Shown: positions 1-9,210, numbered from the stretch's first letter. The stretch is 58,822 nucleotides of DNA from Candidatus Paceibacter sp. (GCA_020724885.1 DYGD01000001.1:7018-65839); one strand, 5' to 3'. Translations and numbers: made by a program. Notes: generated by a model from the letters alone, not told the origin.

Positions 1-1
1 A

Positions 2-481
2 TTAGATTTCCAAAAAATCCATCGTCTCGTCGTTATGCATCAAGCCGTGGATTTTCCAGATTTGATTTTTAACTCCGCCCATTCCCGGACTGCCAGCCGG
101 CATTCCCGGTAGAGCAATACCATTTAGCTCGGGTTTCTCTTGAAGCAGTTTTTCAATTGCTTCCACTGGCATATGACCCTCCACCGCATAATCGCCAATC
201 AAAGTCGTATGACAAGCCCACATTTCCTCGGGAATTCCGTGTTCTTTCTTAATTTTCTCTATTTCAGTTGTTGGAATTTTTTCTACTTCAAAACCGCTCT
301 GCTTTAGATAAGCCGCGTGAGCTCCGCAACAGCCACAATCGGGGTCGTAATAGACCGTAGCTTTTTCTTCGGCAAAGATTTGTTGATTGATATTGTTGTT
401 GCCTAAAGGCAGAAAATTCAGAACAAGCAAAGCGGCAACCGCTATTCCGCCGATAATTAGAATTGATTTTAAGTTTTTCAT
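2..481 (-). CDS. DUF411 family metal-binding protein
   Basis: N-terminal TM plus YYDPDCGCCGAH Cys motif typical of DUF411; last gene of the copper operon. Confidence 0.85.
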   Translation of the reverse strand: MKNLKSILIIGGIAVAALLVLNFLPLGNNNINQQIFAEEKATVYYDPDCGCCGAHAAYLKQSGFEVEKIPTTEIEKIKKEHGIPEEMWACHTTLIGDYAVEGHMPVEAIEKLLQEKPELNGIALPGMPAGSPGMGGVKNQIWKIHGLMHNDETMDFLEI

Positions 482-585
482 AAGTTGTTAATTAACAAGT
501 TAGTAATCAGAAGTCAATAATTAGTAATTTACACAAACACAAAAAACTCATCGCCCAGATACGAACTTTGAGTTTTTGAAAGAAA

Positions 586-1014
586 TTAAATCCGAGTAGG
601 ACTATGCTCTAAAAAAGAGAGCCAAGAGATAAATTTATGGTGCGCTTGAAAATATGATTTTAGTTGATTTATTTTTTGAGAAAAATTAGAAAAAATTTTT
701 TTAATTATTCCCGAGGCAAGAAAAGACAACAAACCGAAAGCTATGACTGTCAAAGTCAAAACCAGCAAGGTTAAAAAACCGCTGCTGTTAAAAATCGTTT
801 CCGAAAAATTCTTCAAAACTTTCAAATGTAAAATAGCAAACTCCACTCCACTTGCTAACATTGAACAATCTTCTTGAATCAAGGGACTCACAATACAGCT
901 TGCCCCGTGCTCGCCGTGTCCAAATAAAGCCAAATCAACAGCGCCAAACGCAAAGACCCCAAACAGAACTATAATACTGACCACGGCAAGATTTTTCATA
1001 TTTGTTTCAATCAT
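586..1014 (-). CDS. hypothetical small membrane protein in copper operon
   Basis: ORF with two hydrophobic segments, same strand between copB and DUF411 gene. Confidence 0.6.
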   Translation of the reverse strand: MIETNMKNLAVVSIIVLFGVFAFGAVDLALFGHGEHGASCIVSPLIQEDCSMLASGVEFAILHLKVLKNFSETIFNSSGFLTLLVLTLTVIAFGLLSFLASGIIKKIFSNFSQKINQLKSYFQAHHKFISWLSFLEHSPTRI

Positions 1015-1031
1015 ATCACTTTTTGGCCGGT

Positions 1032-3167
1032 TTAAGCCAATGTTTTCCTTCTCAAAAGCAGGGCGTTAAAGGCAACAATTACGGTGCTTGCCGACATAAA
1101 GACCGCCGCCAGCGCGGGTTCTACCGGCGGAATTCCGTAAAACATCAAAGCGCCGGCGGCTAAAGGCAAGGCAATAATATTGTAGCCGGTTGCCCAGAAA
1201 AGATTTTGAATCATTTTAGTGTAAGTCAAGCGGGAGAGTTTGGTGATTTTTGGAATATCGCGAGGGTCATTTCTAGCTAAAATTATGCCGGCTGATTCAA
1301 TTGCCACATTAGTGCCGGCGCCGACAGCAATACCGACATCGGCTTGAGTCAAAGCCGGCGCATCGTTTACTCCGTCACCTACCATCGCCACCTTCAAATC
1401 ACGACCTTGTAACTCTTTCACTTTTTCAACTTTTTGCTCCGGTAAAACTCGCGCAAAATACTCGTCAATTTCAAGCTCTTTTGAAACCCACTTGGCAACG
1501 TCTTCTGAATCGCCCGTAATCATCACCACCTTTTTATCCTGATCGTGAAGCATTTTGATCGCTTCTTTTGATTCTTCTCTTATAATATCCGCCAAAGAGA
1601 TCGCTCCAAAAAGTCCGTTCTCTGAAATGACGTAAATGACGGTTTTGCCTTGTGATTCTTGTTCTTTTATCTTTGCCGAAAAATCGCCACTTATAGAAAT
1701 TCCTTTTTCTTTAACTAAAACCTCGCTGCCAACTAGAATTTCTTTTCCATCTACAATTCCTTTTGCCCCTTTGCCCGGAATTCTTTCAAAACTTTTTACT
1801 TCGGGAAGAACAAGTTTTTTATTTTTCGCTTCTTTAACAATAGCTTTAGCGATTGAATGTTCGGAGTGCACGTTCACAGAAGCCGCCAGCTTCAGTATTT
1901 CTAAATCTGAAATATTAAATCTGAAATCTGAAATTATCTCTGTGACTCCGAACTCTCCTTTAGTTAAAGTGCCGGTTTTGTCAAAAAGAACAACATTAAC
2001 ATTGCGCGCCGCTTCCAGCGCCAGTCGCCTTTTAATAATGAAGCCATTTTTAGCCGCCATATTGGTGGAAATTGAAGCTACTAAAGGCACTGCCAATCCT
2101 AGAGCATGAGGACAGGCAATTACCAAAACCGCCACCAAACGCGCCACCGCAAAAGCAATTTCTCTTCCGGCTATCAGCCAAGCAATTAAAGTAATGACGC
2201 CGGCCGAGACAGCAATGATTGTCAAAACCAAAGCGGCTTTGTCAGATAGAATTTGCAATCGTGATTTTGACGCCTCGGCCTCGGAAACTAGCCGCATAAC
2301 ACCGGAAAGAAAAGTTTCTTCGCCAATTTTGGTAATTTCCACTTTTAGAGAACCGTCGCCGTTTATTGTGCCGGCGATTATCTCATCGCCAACTTTTTTT
2401 AAGACCAGTTTTGACTCGCCAGTGATTATTGATTCGTCCAATTCCGACTGGCCATCAACAATTTTTCCATCAGCCGGTATTTTCGCTCCGGGTTTTACCA
2501 AAACCCAATCTCCCTTCTTTAATTCCGAAATCGGAACTGTCCTTGTTTCCAATCTAAGGGTGTCGGAAACCCTTAATATTAGTTCGGCGGTATCAGGTAA
2601 AAGTTTGGCCAACTCCTTTAACGCGCCCCGAGCTCTTTTAACCGACTTCATTTCAATCCAATGGCCTAAAAGCATTACGGCAATCAAAGTAGAGAGTTCC
2701 CAAAACAAAGTCATATCTTCCACAAAAGTGGCATATATGCTCCAGAGATAAGCAGCAGAAATTGCGAGTGCAATCAAAGTCATCATCCCCGGCAGGCGAG
2801 CTTTGAGTTCACGCCAAGCCCCCATTAGGAAAATTCCGCCACCATAGAAAAAAACAATGGAACCCAAAATTAGATTAAGATATTCGAAACCGAGAAATTT
2901 GGGAGTAGAAAAACCAAAGAAAAGCATCGGCAATTCCGAATAAGCAATAATTGGGATGGTCAAAACAAGTGAAATCCAAAATTTCCGAAGAAACATCTCC
3001 GTGCTATGGCCTTGATGTTTGTCATGTTCTTTGTTCTTTGATTTTTGTTTTTTACTATTTTCTTTTTTAACTAAACTCATACCGCATTCCGGACACATTC
3101 CGGGCTTATCCCGCTCTATTTCCGGATGCATCGGGCAAGTGTAGATTTGATTATTCTCTTTGTTCAT
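1032..3167 (-). CDS. copB: heavy-metal (Cu/Ag) translocating P1B-type ATPase with N-terminal heavy-metal-binding domain
   Basis: DKTGTLT, CPH membrane motif (CPHALGLA), GDGVNDAP, N-terminal YTCPMHPEIERDKPGMCPECGM. Confidence 0.93.
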   Translation of the reverse strand: MNKENNQIYTCPMHPEIERDKPGMCPECGMSLVKKENSKKQKSKNKEHDKHQGHSTEMFLRKFWISLVLTIPIIAYSELPMLFFGFSTPKFLGFEYLNLILGSIVFFYGGGIFLMGAWRELKARLPGMMTLIALAISAAYLWSIYATFVEDMTLFWELSTLIAVMLLGHWIEMKSVKRARGALKELAKLLPDTAELILRVSDTLRLETRTVPISELKKGDWVLVKPGAKIPADGKIVDGQSELDESIITGESKLVLKKVGDEIIAGTINGDGSLKVEITKIGEETFLSGVMRLVSEAEASKSRLQILSDKAALVLTIIAVSAGVITLIAWLIAGREIAFAVARLVAVLVIACPHALGLAVPLVASISTNMAAKNGFIIKRRLALEAARNVNVVLFDKTGTLTKGEFGVTEIISDFRFNISDLEILKLAASVNVHSEHSIAKAIVKEAKNKKLVLPEVKSFERIPGKGAKGIVDGKEILVGSEVLVKEKGISISGDFSAKIKEQESQGKTVIYVISENGLFGAISLADIIREESKEAIKMLHDQDKKVVMITGDSEDVAKWVSKELEIDEYFARVLPEQKVEKVKELQGRDLKVAMVGDGVNDAPALTQADVGIAVGAGTNVAIESAGIILARNDPRDIPKITKLSRLTYTKMIQNLFWATGYNIIALPLAAGALMFYGIPPVEPALAAVFMSASTVIVAFNALLLRRKTLA

Positions 3168-3212
3168 AAAATTATTCGTGTTATTCGCATAAATTCGTGA
3201 ATTGGTGTCGTG

Positions 3213-3497
3213 TTATTTCTTTTGCGCTAATTTATAAACTTTCAAAATCTCCGAAACAGCTTTATTTTTTTGCCCGCCTCCTATCTGTTCCATCACATGA
3301 GTTGATAAATGATTTTCCAGAATCAAATTTTCCACGCCGGAGAGCGCGCTTTTAACTGCCTCGGCTTGGGTAATAATATCCACGCAGTATTTCCCATCTT
3401 CAACCATTTTCTGAAGTCCTCTAATCTGCCCCTCAATTATTTTCAACCGCCTTTTTGCTTTATTTTTGTATTCTTTTCGCATTTTCCCAGTGGCCAA
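3213..3497 (-). CDS. csoR: CsoR-family metal-sensing transcriptional repressor
   Basis: RRLKIIEGQIRGLQKMVEDGKYCVDIITQ motif; operon with copB. Confidence 0.9.
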   Translation of the reverse strand: MATGKMRKEYKNKAKRRLKIIEGQIRGLQKMVEDGKYCVDIITQAEAVKSALSGVENLILENHLSTHVMEQIGGGQKNKAVSEILKVYKLAQKK

Positions 3498-3521
3498 GCC
3501 CTAATCCCTAATTACTAGTTT

Positions 3522-3549
3522 AGTATACCCCCCTAGGGTATATTGTCAA
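3522..3549 (-). promoter_or_regulatory. csoR operon promoter (TTGACA-16-TATACT) with CsoR-type operator TATACCC-n5-GGGTATA between the boxes
   Basis: Inverted repeat 3524-3530/3536-3542 lies in the -35/-10 spacer. Confidence 0.75.
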
Positions 3550-3700
3550 GCTGATGACCATTATTGCCCATAAAAATAACTGTGATAGACTAACCGCCAA
3601 CATGCTTTGTAACCACAGTACAAAAACTTGGTCTAGTTTTGCCAAAATTACCGCCTTCTCTTAAAAGAGCGGTTTGGATAGTATTTATTTCCTATTTCAA

Positions 3701-3727
3701 AAAACCGCTTTCTCGGGCGGTTTTCTA
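3701..3727 (+). terminator. intrinsic-terminator-like hairpin AAAACCGC...GCGGTTTT
   Basis: 8-bp stem followed by T-rich tract, in divergent intergenic region. Confidence 0.5.
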
Positions 3728-3789
3728 TTAACTATCAAAAAGCTGCGCGCCCATGGAATTAATCCGTGAGTGCATGGCCCACTCGGACC

Positions 3790-4500
3790 ATGATCATTAA
3801 ACCAATAAAAACTAGAATTTTTGAGGAAAAAGAAAATTTACTTTCTTTTGTCACTTCCTATTTCAAAAAAATTCCGGAAAAATCAGTGGTGGTTATAACT
3901 TCAAAAATCGTCGCTTTATCAGAAGGTCGGACGGCAGAAATTGAGAATGAAAAAACCAAAGAAGAGCTAATTCGCAGAGAAAGCGACCTAGCTTTAAGAA
4001 CCGAGCACGTTTGGCTGACTATAAAAGACGGAGTAGTGATGGCTTCGGCCGGCATAGACGAATCCAACGCCGATGGAAAATTGATTCTTCTGCCCCGCAA
4101 CAGTTTTAAGACGGCGGTAGATCTGCGCAAGAAATTACAGAAAAAATATAAAGTGAAAAATCTCGGCGTCTTAATTGTTGACAGCCGAACAATGCCTTTG
4201 CGAGCCGGAGTGGTCGGTAGCGCTTTGGGCTATGCGGGGTTTAGGGGTATTAAAGAATATGCTGGCAGCCGCGACCTTTTTGGCAGGAAATTCAAATTCT
4301 CTCGCACTAATGTAGCCGACGGGCTAGCAACCGGCGCAGTTCTCACAATGGGGGAAGGTAGAGAAAGGCAACCTCTGGTCTTAATTACTGGGGCTCCAAT
4401 TAAGTTTTCCGACCGAATTTCCCGTGCTGAATTGAAGATAGACATCAAAAACGATATGTATAGGCCACTTTTTGTAAGATTCTGTAAAACAAAACCGTGA
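3790..4500 (+). CDS. CofE-like coenzyme F420-0:L-glutamate ligase family protein
   Basis: VVVITSKIVALSEGR..., ADGLATGAVLTMGEG... as in CofE/FbiB ligases; internal ATG preferred as start. Confidence 0.8.
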   Translation: MIIKPIKTRIFEEKENLLSFVTSYFKKIPEKSVVVITSKIVALSEGRTAEIENEKTKEELIRRESDLALRTEHVWLTIKDGVVMASAGIDESNADGKLILLPRNSFKTAVDLRKKLQKKYKVKNLGVLIVDSRTMPLRAGVVGSALGYAGFRGIKEYAGSRDLFGRKFKFSRTNVADGLATGAVLTMGEGRERQPLVLITGAPIKFSDRISRAELKIDIKNDMYRPLFVRFCKTKP

Positions 4501-4513
4501 TACAATTTCTACT

Positions 4514-4645
4514 ATGATGGGATATGGTGGTGGTTGGGGCATGATGGGAGGAGTGGGGTTAATTTTCACAATCTTCTGGATTGTGGCATTTGTGGACCTT
4601 ATCCTACTCGGCATCTGGCTCTGGCAGCAAATCACAAAAAAATAG
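4514..4645 (+). CDS. 43-aa Gly/Met/Trp-rich single-TM miniprotein (MMGYGGGWGMMGG...WLWQQITKK)
   Basis: Short ORF read from sequence, absent from supplied track; Gly/Met/Tyr N-terminus plus one TM helix. Confidence 0.55.
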   Translation: MMGYGGGWGMMGGVGLIFTIFWIVAFVDLILLGIWLWQQITKK

Positions 4646-4680
4646 TTGTAAACATCAGATGTTTAACATTTAGCGGTAAA

Positions 4681-5535
4681 TTAAGGACTTGCGATGTCCA
4701 TAATTTTTTCTGTTTCCGGTTCACTAAGTTGTTCTAACTCATCATTATGTTCATCTTCCAGAGCCACCAGAGACAGCATTATGGCAATACCAACCAAAAT
4801 TGAAACGAATTGGATCGCTGATTTTTTGGGGTTGCGGGTTTTCTGGATTTCTGGCACCAAATCCGAACCGGCAATATAAATAAAAGCGCCAGCGGCAAAA
4901 GCGCCGATAAAAAAAACATATCCTTCTAAAACGGAACCCAGAGCGATTGTCATTGCGGCGCCCAAGACAGCAAATAAAGCGGTGGCAAAGTTCCAGATCA
5001 AGGCCTTCAAGCGTGACATTCCAGAATGAACCAATAAGCCGAAATCGGCAATTTCCTGCGGAATTTCATGCAAAGCGACAGCAATAGTTGTCGCAATCCC
5101 GACCTCAATGCTTATAAAAAAACTGGCGGCAATTATGACACCATCAACCAGATTATGAATTGAATCTGAAGTTAAAATCAAAACGCCTAATGGCTTAATT
5201 CTACCGCCAGAATTTTTTAATTCTTCGGAAACTAAGCACGTCTCGCTATCTTCAATCCCGTGATGATGGTGCCAATGCAGAAATTTTTCTAAGATAAAAA
5301 AAGCCAGAAATCCGGCAATAATCAATAGAGAAACAAGGGTCAATCTGTCGGTATGTTCAAAGGCCTCGGGTATGAGATGAAGAAAAGCATCGCCAAAAAG
5401 AGCGCCGGCAGCCAAACCCACCAGCACAAACAGAGCTCTCTGTAAAAATTCTTTCTTCCAAGACAATGTCAGAGCACCGACCAGAGATATCAAACTTATT
5501 ATAAAGACGCTAAATATTATGTATATCGGGGTCAT
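4681..5535 (-). CDS. ZIP family metal transporter
   Basis: DSIHNLVDGVIIAASF, ALHEIPQEIADFG ZIP signature. Confidence 0.92.
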   Translation of the reverse strand: MTPIYIIFSVFIISLISLVGALTLSWKKEFLQRALFVLVGLAAGALFGDAFLHLIPEAFEHTDRLTLVSLLIIAGFLAFFILEKFLHWHHHHGIEDSETCLVSEELKNSGGRIKPLGVLILTSDSIHNLVDGVIIAASFFISIEVGIATTIAVALHEIPQEIADFGLLVHSGMSRLKALIWNFATALFAVLGAAMTIALGSVLEGYVFFIGAFAAGAFIYIAGSDLVPEIQKTRNPKKSAIQFVSILVGIAIMLSLVALEDEHNDELEQLSEPETEKIMDIASP

Positions 5536-5541
5536 AATTTT

Positions 5542-5556
5542 TGCAAATAATTTGCA
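5542..5556. promoter_or_regulatory. Fur-family-type 7-1-7 operator TGCAAAT-A-ATTTGCA
   Basis: Perfect 15-bp palindrome between divergent zip and Fur-family genes. Confidence 0.65.
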
Positions 5557-5576
5557 TTTAGTTTAAGCTAGGGAGA

Positions 5577-6002
5577 ATGAAAACACAAGTAAAAAGTGTG
5601 GAAAAAGACAAAGAAGTCCTAAAACGGGCAGGCCTTAAAAACACCCCCGCCCGACAAGCAGTTCTAAGCACTTTCGGAACAGGTTGCCTTCCCCTCTCGG
5701 CCGAACAGATTTATCAGTCCTTAAAGAAAAAATATGACTTGGCAACAATTTATCGAATACTCAATAAATTTGAGCGAGGTGAATTAATCAGGCGGATAAA
5801 TCTCAAAGGCGGCACCGGTTATTATGAGCTAGTCGCCAATCACCACCATCACCTAATCTGCCAAGGTTGCGGATTGATAGAAGATTTCAGCCGATGCGGT
5901 ATAGAAAATATGCAAAATGCTATAATCAGATCAAGCAAAAAATTCAACGAAATTAAGGGACACTCTTTGGAACTGCACGGCTTATGCAAAAAATGCTCCT
6001 GA
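5577..6002 (+). CDS. Fur-family transcriptional regulator (Zur-like)
   Basis: Winged helix plus HHHHLICQGCGLIEDF and C-terminal CKKC. Confidence 0.9.
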   Translation: MKTQVKSVEKDKEVLKRAGLKNTPARQAVLSTFGTGCLPLSAEQIYQSLKKKYDLATIYRILNKFERGELIRRINLKGGTGYYELVANHHHHLICQGCGLIEDFSRCGIENMQNAIIRSSKKFNEIKGHSLELHGLCKKCS

Positions 6003-7123
6003 AAAAAATTCAAATTCTGGCAATTCTGGCGATTATCATTTTTCTCTCTTTGCCCGGGAACTCTTTCAGCCAAGAAATCCACCGCGACTTCCAAGGAACT
6101 TGGAAATCAAAAGTTGAAAGGGTTTTACAAGAAGAAAGGGTTCTGATCCCAGGGACAAACACGGAAACAACAGTCCAAACTCTTGAAGCCACAATTATGG
6201 AAGGAGACAGAAAGGGAGAGCTAATAACTTTCCAAAATGATTATCTGCCTCTTAAAACCGGAGATGTCTTCTTTTTGAACTTTTTAATAACCATAGACGG
6301 CCAGGAAATATTTTCAGTAAGAGATGTTGACCGACGCCCGGTTCTTCTGTTTTTCACACTGATATTCGGCTTGGCGGTTATCGCCTTCGGCGGTTGGCAA
6401 GGTCTCCGCGCTTTGATAGGTTTATTCGGAACTTTTTTGGTAATCATCTTCATCCTCCTGCCCCTGTTGTTGAAAGGGTACCCGCCGGTCTTAACCAGCA
6501 CATTCATTTCAACAATAATACTTTTTTTGGCCATATATTTTACTCACGGCTTTAATAGAGAATCAACTGTAGCTTTTACCGGAACAATAATCGCGGTCTC
6601 TTTGACAGGAATTCTGGCTTACTCGGCGGTCAGATTAGGTCGTCTGACAGGATTTGCCAGCGATGAGGCAATATACTTGAACTTCAGCACTTACGGACAA
6701 TTGGACTTATCCGGTCTTCTTCTGGCCGGCATAATAATCGGTGTCCTGGGAGTATTAGACGACATTTCTATAACTCAATCGGCGGTAGTAAGCGAGCTTT
6801 ATGGGGCAAACCCTAATCTTTCCAGAAAAGAAACCTACCACAAGGCCTTAAGAGTCGGTCGAGAACACGCTGGCGCATTAGTTAATACCCTGGCTTTGGC
6901 CTATACCGGCGCCGCTCTTCCCTTGCTCTTGCTTTTCTCAATATCCGAATCCGGTTTCAGTATGATAGTCAACCAAGAAATTTTTGCTTTGGAAATACTA
7001 AGAACCATCGTCGGCAGTATTGGCCTTATTCTAACTATTCCTGTCACGACTTTGATTGCGGTTTTTGTTCTGGAAAAATATCGAGGGCGCAAGCCAGAAG
7101 TCACTCACGGTCATGTGCATTAA
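5984..7123 (+). CDS. YibE/F family membrane protein
   Basis: Multi-TM, GVLDDISITQSAVVSELY motif of YibE/F; overlaps the Fur-family ORF by 19 bp. Confidence 0.85.
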   Translation: MQKMLLKKIQILAILAIIIFLSLPGNSFSQEIHRDFQGTWKSKVERVLQEERVLIPGTNTETTVQTLEATIMEGDRKGELITFQNDYLPLKTGDVFFLNFLITIDGQEIFSVRDVDRRPVLLFFTLIFGLAVIAFGGWQGLRALIGLFGTFLVIIFILLPLLLKGYPPVLTSTFISTIILFLAIYFTHGFNRESTVAFTGTIIAVSLTGILAYSAVRLGRLTGFASDEAIYLNFSTYGQLDLSGLLLAGIIIGVLGVLDDISITQSAVVSELYGANPNLSRKETYHKALRVGREHAGALVNTLALAYTGAALPLLLLFSISESGFSMIVNQEIFALEILRTIVGSIGLILTIPVTTLIAVFVLEKYRGRKPEVTHGHVH

Positions 7124-7129
7124 TACAAG

Positions 7130-7159
7130 TTGTCAAAACAAAAGACCTTTTGGTATAAT
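7130..7159 (+). promoter_or_regulatory. sigma70-type promoter of candidate 6S RNA (TTGTCA-18-TATAAT)
   Basis: Box sequences read directly. Confidence 0.7.
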
Positions 7160-7165
7160 TGAAAC

Positions 7166-7326
7166 GGGGTTGTTTGAGATATTCTCTATAACATTTGTCA
7201 GGGAGTTCAAATTGCTCCGTCCCTTGGGTCGGACGCTGAGAGCACCCACCTATAACTTTATAGGGCAAATGTCTTCAAATGACCCCCGATTAAGGCCTCT
7301 CCATTTGTTTCCGGAGGGGTTTTGAT
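7166..7326 (+). ncRNA. ssrS: candidate 6S RNA
   Basis: Own promoter; 5' GGGGUUGUUUGAGA pairs with UCUUCAAAUGACCCC, then ACAUUUG/CAAAUGU; CACCCACC followed by small hairpin CCUAUAACUUUAUAGG as in 3' side of 6S bubble; own terminator. Confidence 0.6.
7297..7326 (+). terminator. intrinsic terminator CCTCTCC...GGAGGGGTTTT
   Basis: 7-bp stem plus T tract. Confidence 0.75.
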
Positions 7327-7333
7327 TTGAAAT

Positions 7334-7741
7334 ATGGCCGGAAAAATTTTAAACATAATCTTAGGTTCGATAGTGGCAATAGCCATCGCCCACACTTTGG
7401 CTTTGAAATTTTATCTTTACTACGAACTTTGGTGGTTTGACATTCTAATGCATTTTGCCGCCGGCGCCTGGACAGTTCTATTTTTTCTTTGGCTTTTGTT
7501 TTTTTCAGATTTTTTTCTATTGGACGTGGAGAGAAAAAATTTTTTACTCACCTCTGCCCTGTCTATCTCTTTTCTGTTTCTGGTTGCCGTCGGTTGGGAG
7601 ATTTTTGAATTGCACTTCGGTTTAACATTTATAGAAGATTCGGATTACTGGCAAGATACAATTTCTGATATCTTTTCGGCTCTTTCCGGCGGGCTTTTAA
7701 CTTTGTGGCTTTTCTTTCGGGCGGTCTTCACAAAATTTTAA
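7334..7741 (+). CDS. DUF2238/YjdF-like small integral membrane protein
   Basis: WWFDILMHFAAGAW..WEIFE...DTISDI..G. Confidence 0.6.
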   Translation: MAGKILNIILGSIVAIAIAHTLALKFYLYYELWWFDILMHFAAGAWTVLFFLWLLFFSDFFLLDVERKNFLLTSALSISFLFLVAVGWEIFELHFGLTFIEDSDYWQDTISDIFSALSGGLLTLWLFFRAVFTKF

Positions 7742-7815
7742 AGACAAGATCTAAACAAAAAAGCGCCCCTGAACAACTAGGATAGAGCTGTGCGGATGAG
7801 GGTGTCATGCCGAAT

Positions 7816-7986
7816 TCATTCCGGCATTCTTGAACCACCCACGATCTCCGCCTTTAAACCGGCCTCGAGCGGGACAGTGATCTTTTCTGGTTTCCCTTTG
7901 CCCCCATCGGACCCTTTTTCCGCCGGCTTCTGGTCCTCGGGTCTCTTTTCAGCTTGACCTGTCGGTTTCTGCCCATTCTCTTCCAT
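7816..7986 (-). CDS. 56-aa hydrophilic orphan protein
   Basis: MEENGQKPTGQAEKRPED...; strong SD GGGGAGGA 4 nt upstream; promoter-like TTGAAT-16-TATTAT. Confidence 0.55.
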   Translation of the reverse strand: MEENGQKPTGQAEKRPEDQKPAEKGSDGGKGKPEKITVPLEAGLKAEIVGGSRMPE

Positions 7987-8087
7987 GAATCCTCCCCTGC
8001 CTCAATGAGGCGGTTAGTTGTGCGTCTCAAAAAATAATACCAAAAACAAAACCGGATTCAAGGTGTCCGGAGTTGATTGCTAGGAAA

Positions 8088-8432
8088 TTAGGAAATTTTT
8101 TGGATAATCCGATTGAAAGTTTTCGGATTATTTTGAGCCAAACTGGAGAGAATCTTGCGATCAAGAGAGATATTTTTTTTCTTGAGAATGTCAATCAACC
8201 GGCTGTATGACACACCCTGTGATTTAGCCGCGGCGCCGATTCTGACATTCCAAAGCCGACGAAAATCGTTTTTCTTGTCGCGACGATGAGCAAAAGCGTG
8301 GGCGCCGGCATGCGCCAGAGCTTCATAGGCCTGTCTTTCTTTTTTTGAACGGCCATGCCTATAACCCTTGGCTCTCTTTAAAATATTTCTTCTCGTCTTT
8401 AGAGCATTTTTTCCTTTTTTTACCCTTGTCAT
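8088..8432 (-). CDS. rplT: 50S ribosomal protein L20
   Basis: Family sequence; synteny infC-rpmI-rplT. Confidence 0.97.
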   Translation of the reverse strand: MTRVKKGKNALKTRRNILKRAKGYRHGRSKKERQAYEALAHAGAHAFAHRRDKKNDFRRLWNVRIGAAAKSQGVSYSRLIDILKKKNISLDRKILSSLAQNNPKTFNRIIQKIS

Positions 8433-8508
8433 GATATCTAGATGAATTCTAATAATGAAGATACAAACTCCAAAATAATATAATTAGCGCGGATAATTTA
8501 GACACAAA

Positions 8509-8694
8509 TCAACGCTGTGTTAAAAACCTCTTGATCGCTTTTTTATTTAGATTCAATTTTGTCACCCTTCTTTTAGCAACACGCTGCCTGCCAGAATCTT
8601 TTGAATTAAAGTGGTTTTGACCAGCTTTTCTGGAAAGGATTTTTCCATTCCTCGTAACTTTCAATCTCTTGGTGTATGACTTATTGGTTTTCAT
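8509..8694 (-). CDS. rpmI: 50S ribosomal protein L35
   Basis: Family sequence; synteny. Confidence 0.93.
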   Translation of the reverse strand: MKTNKSYTKRLKVTRNGKILSRKAGQNHFNSKDSGRQRVAKRRVTKLNLNKKAIKRFLTQR

Positions 8695-8697
8695 ATT

Positions 8698-9210
8698 TTA
8701 TTTCTTTTCTAAAACTATTGTCATCCCTTTCGGGCTTTTTTTGGCTGGTTCGGCGATTTTGTATTCTATTGGCAGAAGTTTTAGTATTCTATCCAATCTA
8801 TCTCTTAAAAAGTTTTGTTCAAGATACTTCGTTCGCCCCGGTAAAAACAGATCTATTTTTACCCTATTACCCTCGCTGAGCCATTCCCCAGCTTTTTTTG
8901 CCTTTAATTCCAGATCATGCTCTCCGGTGCCTATTTTGATTTGAATATTTTTTACTTCAACACTTTTCGATTTTACTTTTGCCTGCTTCTGTTTTTTGTT
9001 CTCCTCATACTGGTGCTTCCCAAAGTCAGCTATTTTGGCAATCGGCGGGTTGGCATTTGGCGAAATCTCTATGAGGTCAAGCCCGAACTCTTCGCTTCTT
9101 TTCAAAGCGTCGCTTAAGGGCAGAATTCCTAGATTTTCGCCTTTCGGCCCAATCACCCTCAATTCCGAAACCCTAATTTGATGGTTTATTCTGGCTTTCC
9201 AGTTCTTCAA
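8698..9210 (-). CDS. infC: translation initiation factor IF-3
   Basis: NHQIRVSELRVIGPKGENLGILP; synteny. Confidence 0.97.
   Translation of the reverse strand: MKNWKARINHQIRVSELRVIGPKGENLGILPLSDALKRSEEFGLDLIEISPNANPPIAKIADFGKHQYEENKKQKQAKVKSKSVEVKNIQIKIGTGEHDLELKAKKAGEWLSEGNRVKIDLFLPGRTKYLEQNFLRDRLDRILKLLPIEYKIAEPAKKSPKGMTIVLEKK

Noticed and set aside
1636-2751. Plus-strand ORFs inside copB
   Set aside because: Shadow ORFs opposite a well-conserved P-type ATPase; no family resemblance.
3590-3730. Possible sRNA upstream of cofE ending in the 3701-3724 hairpin
   Set aside because: No clear promoter could be identified for it; left only as a terminator-like hairpin.
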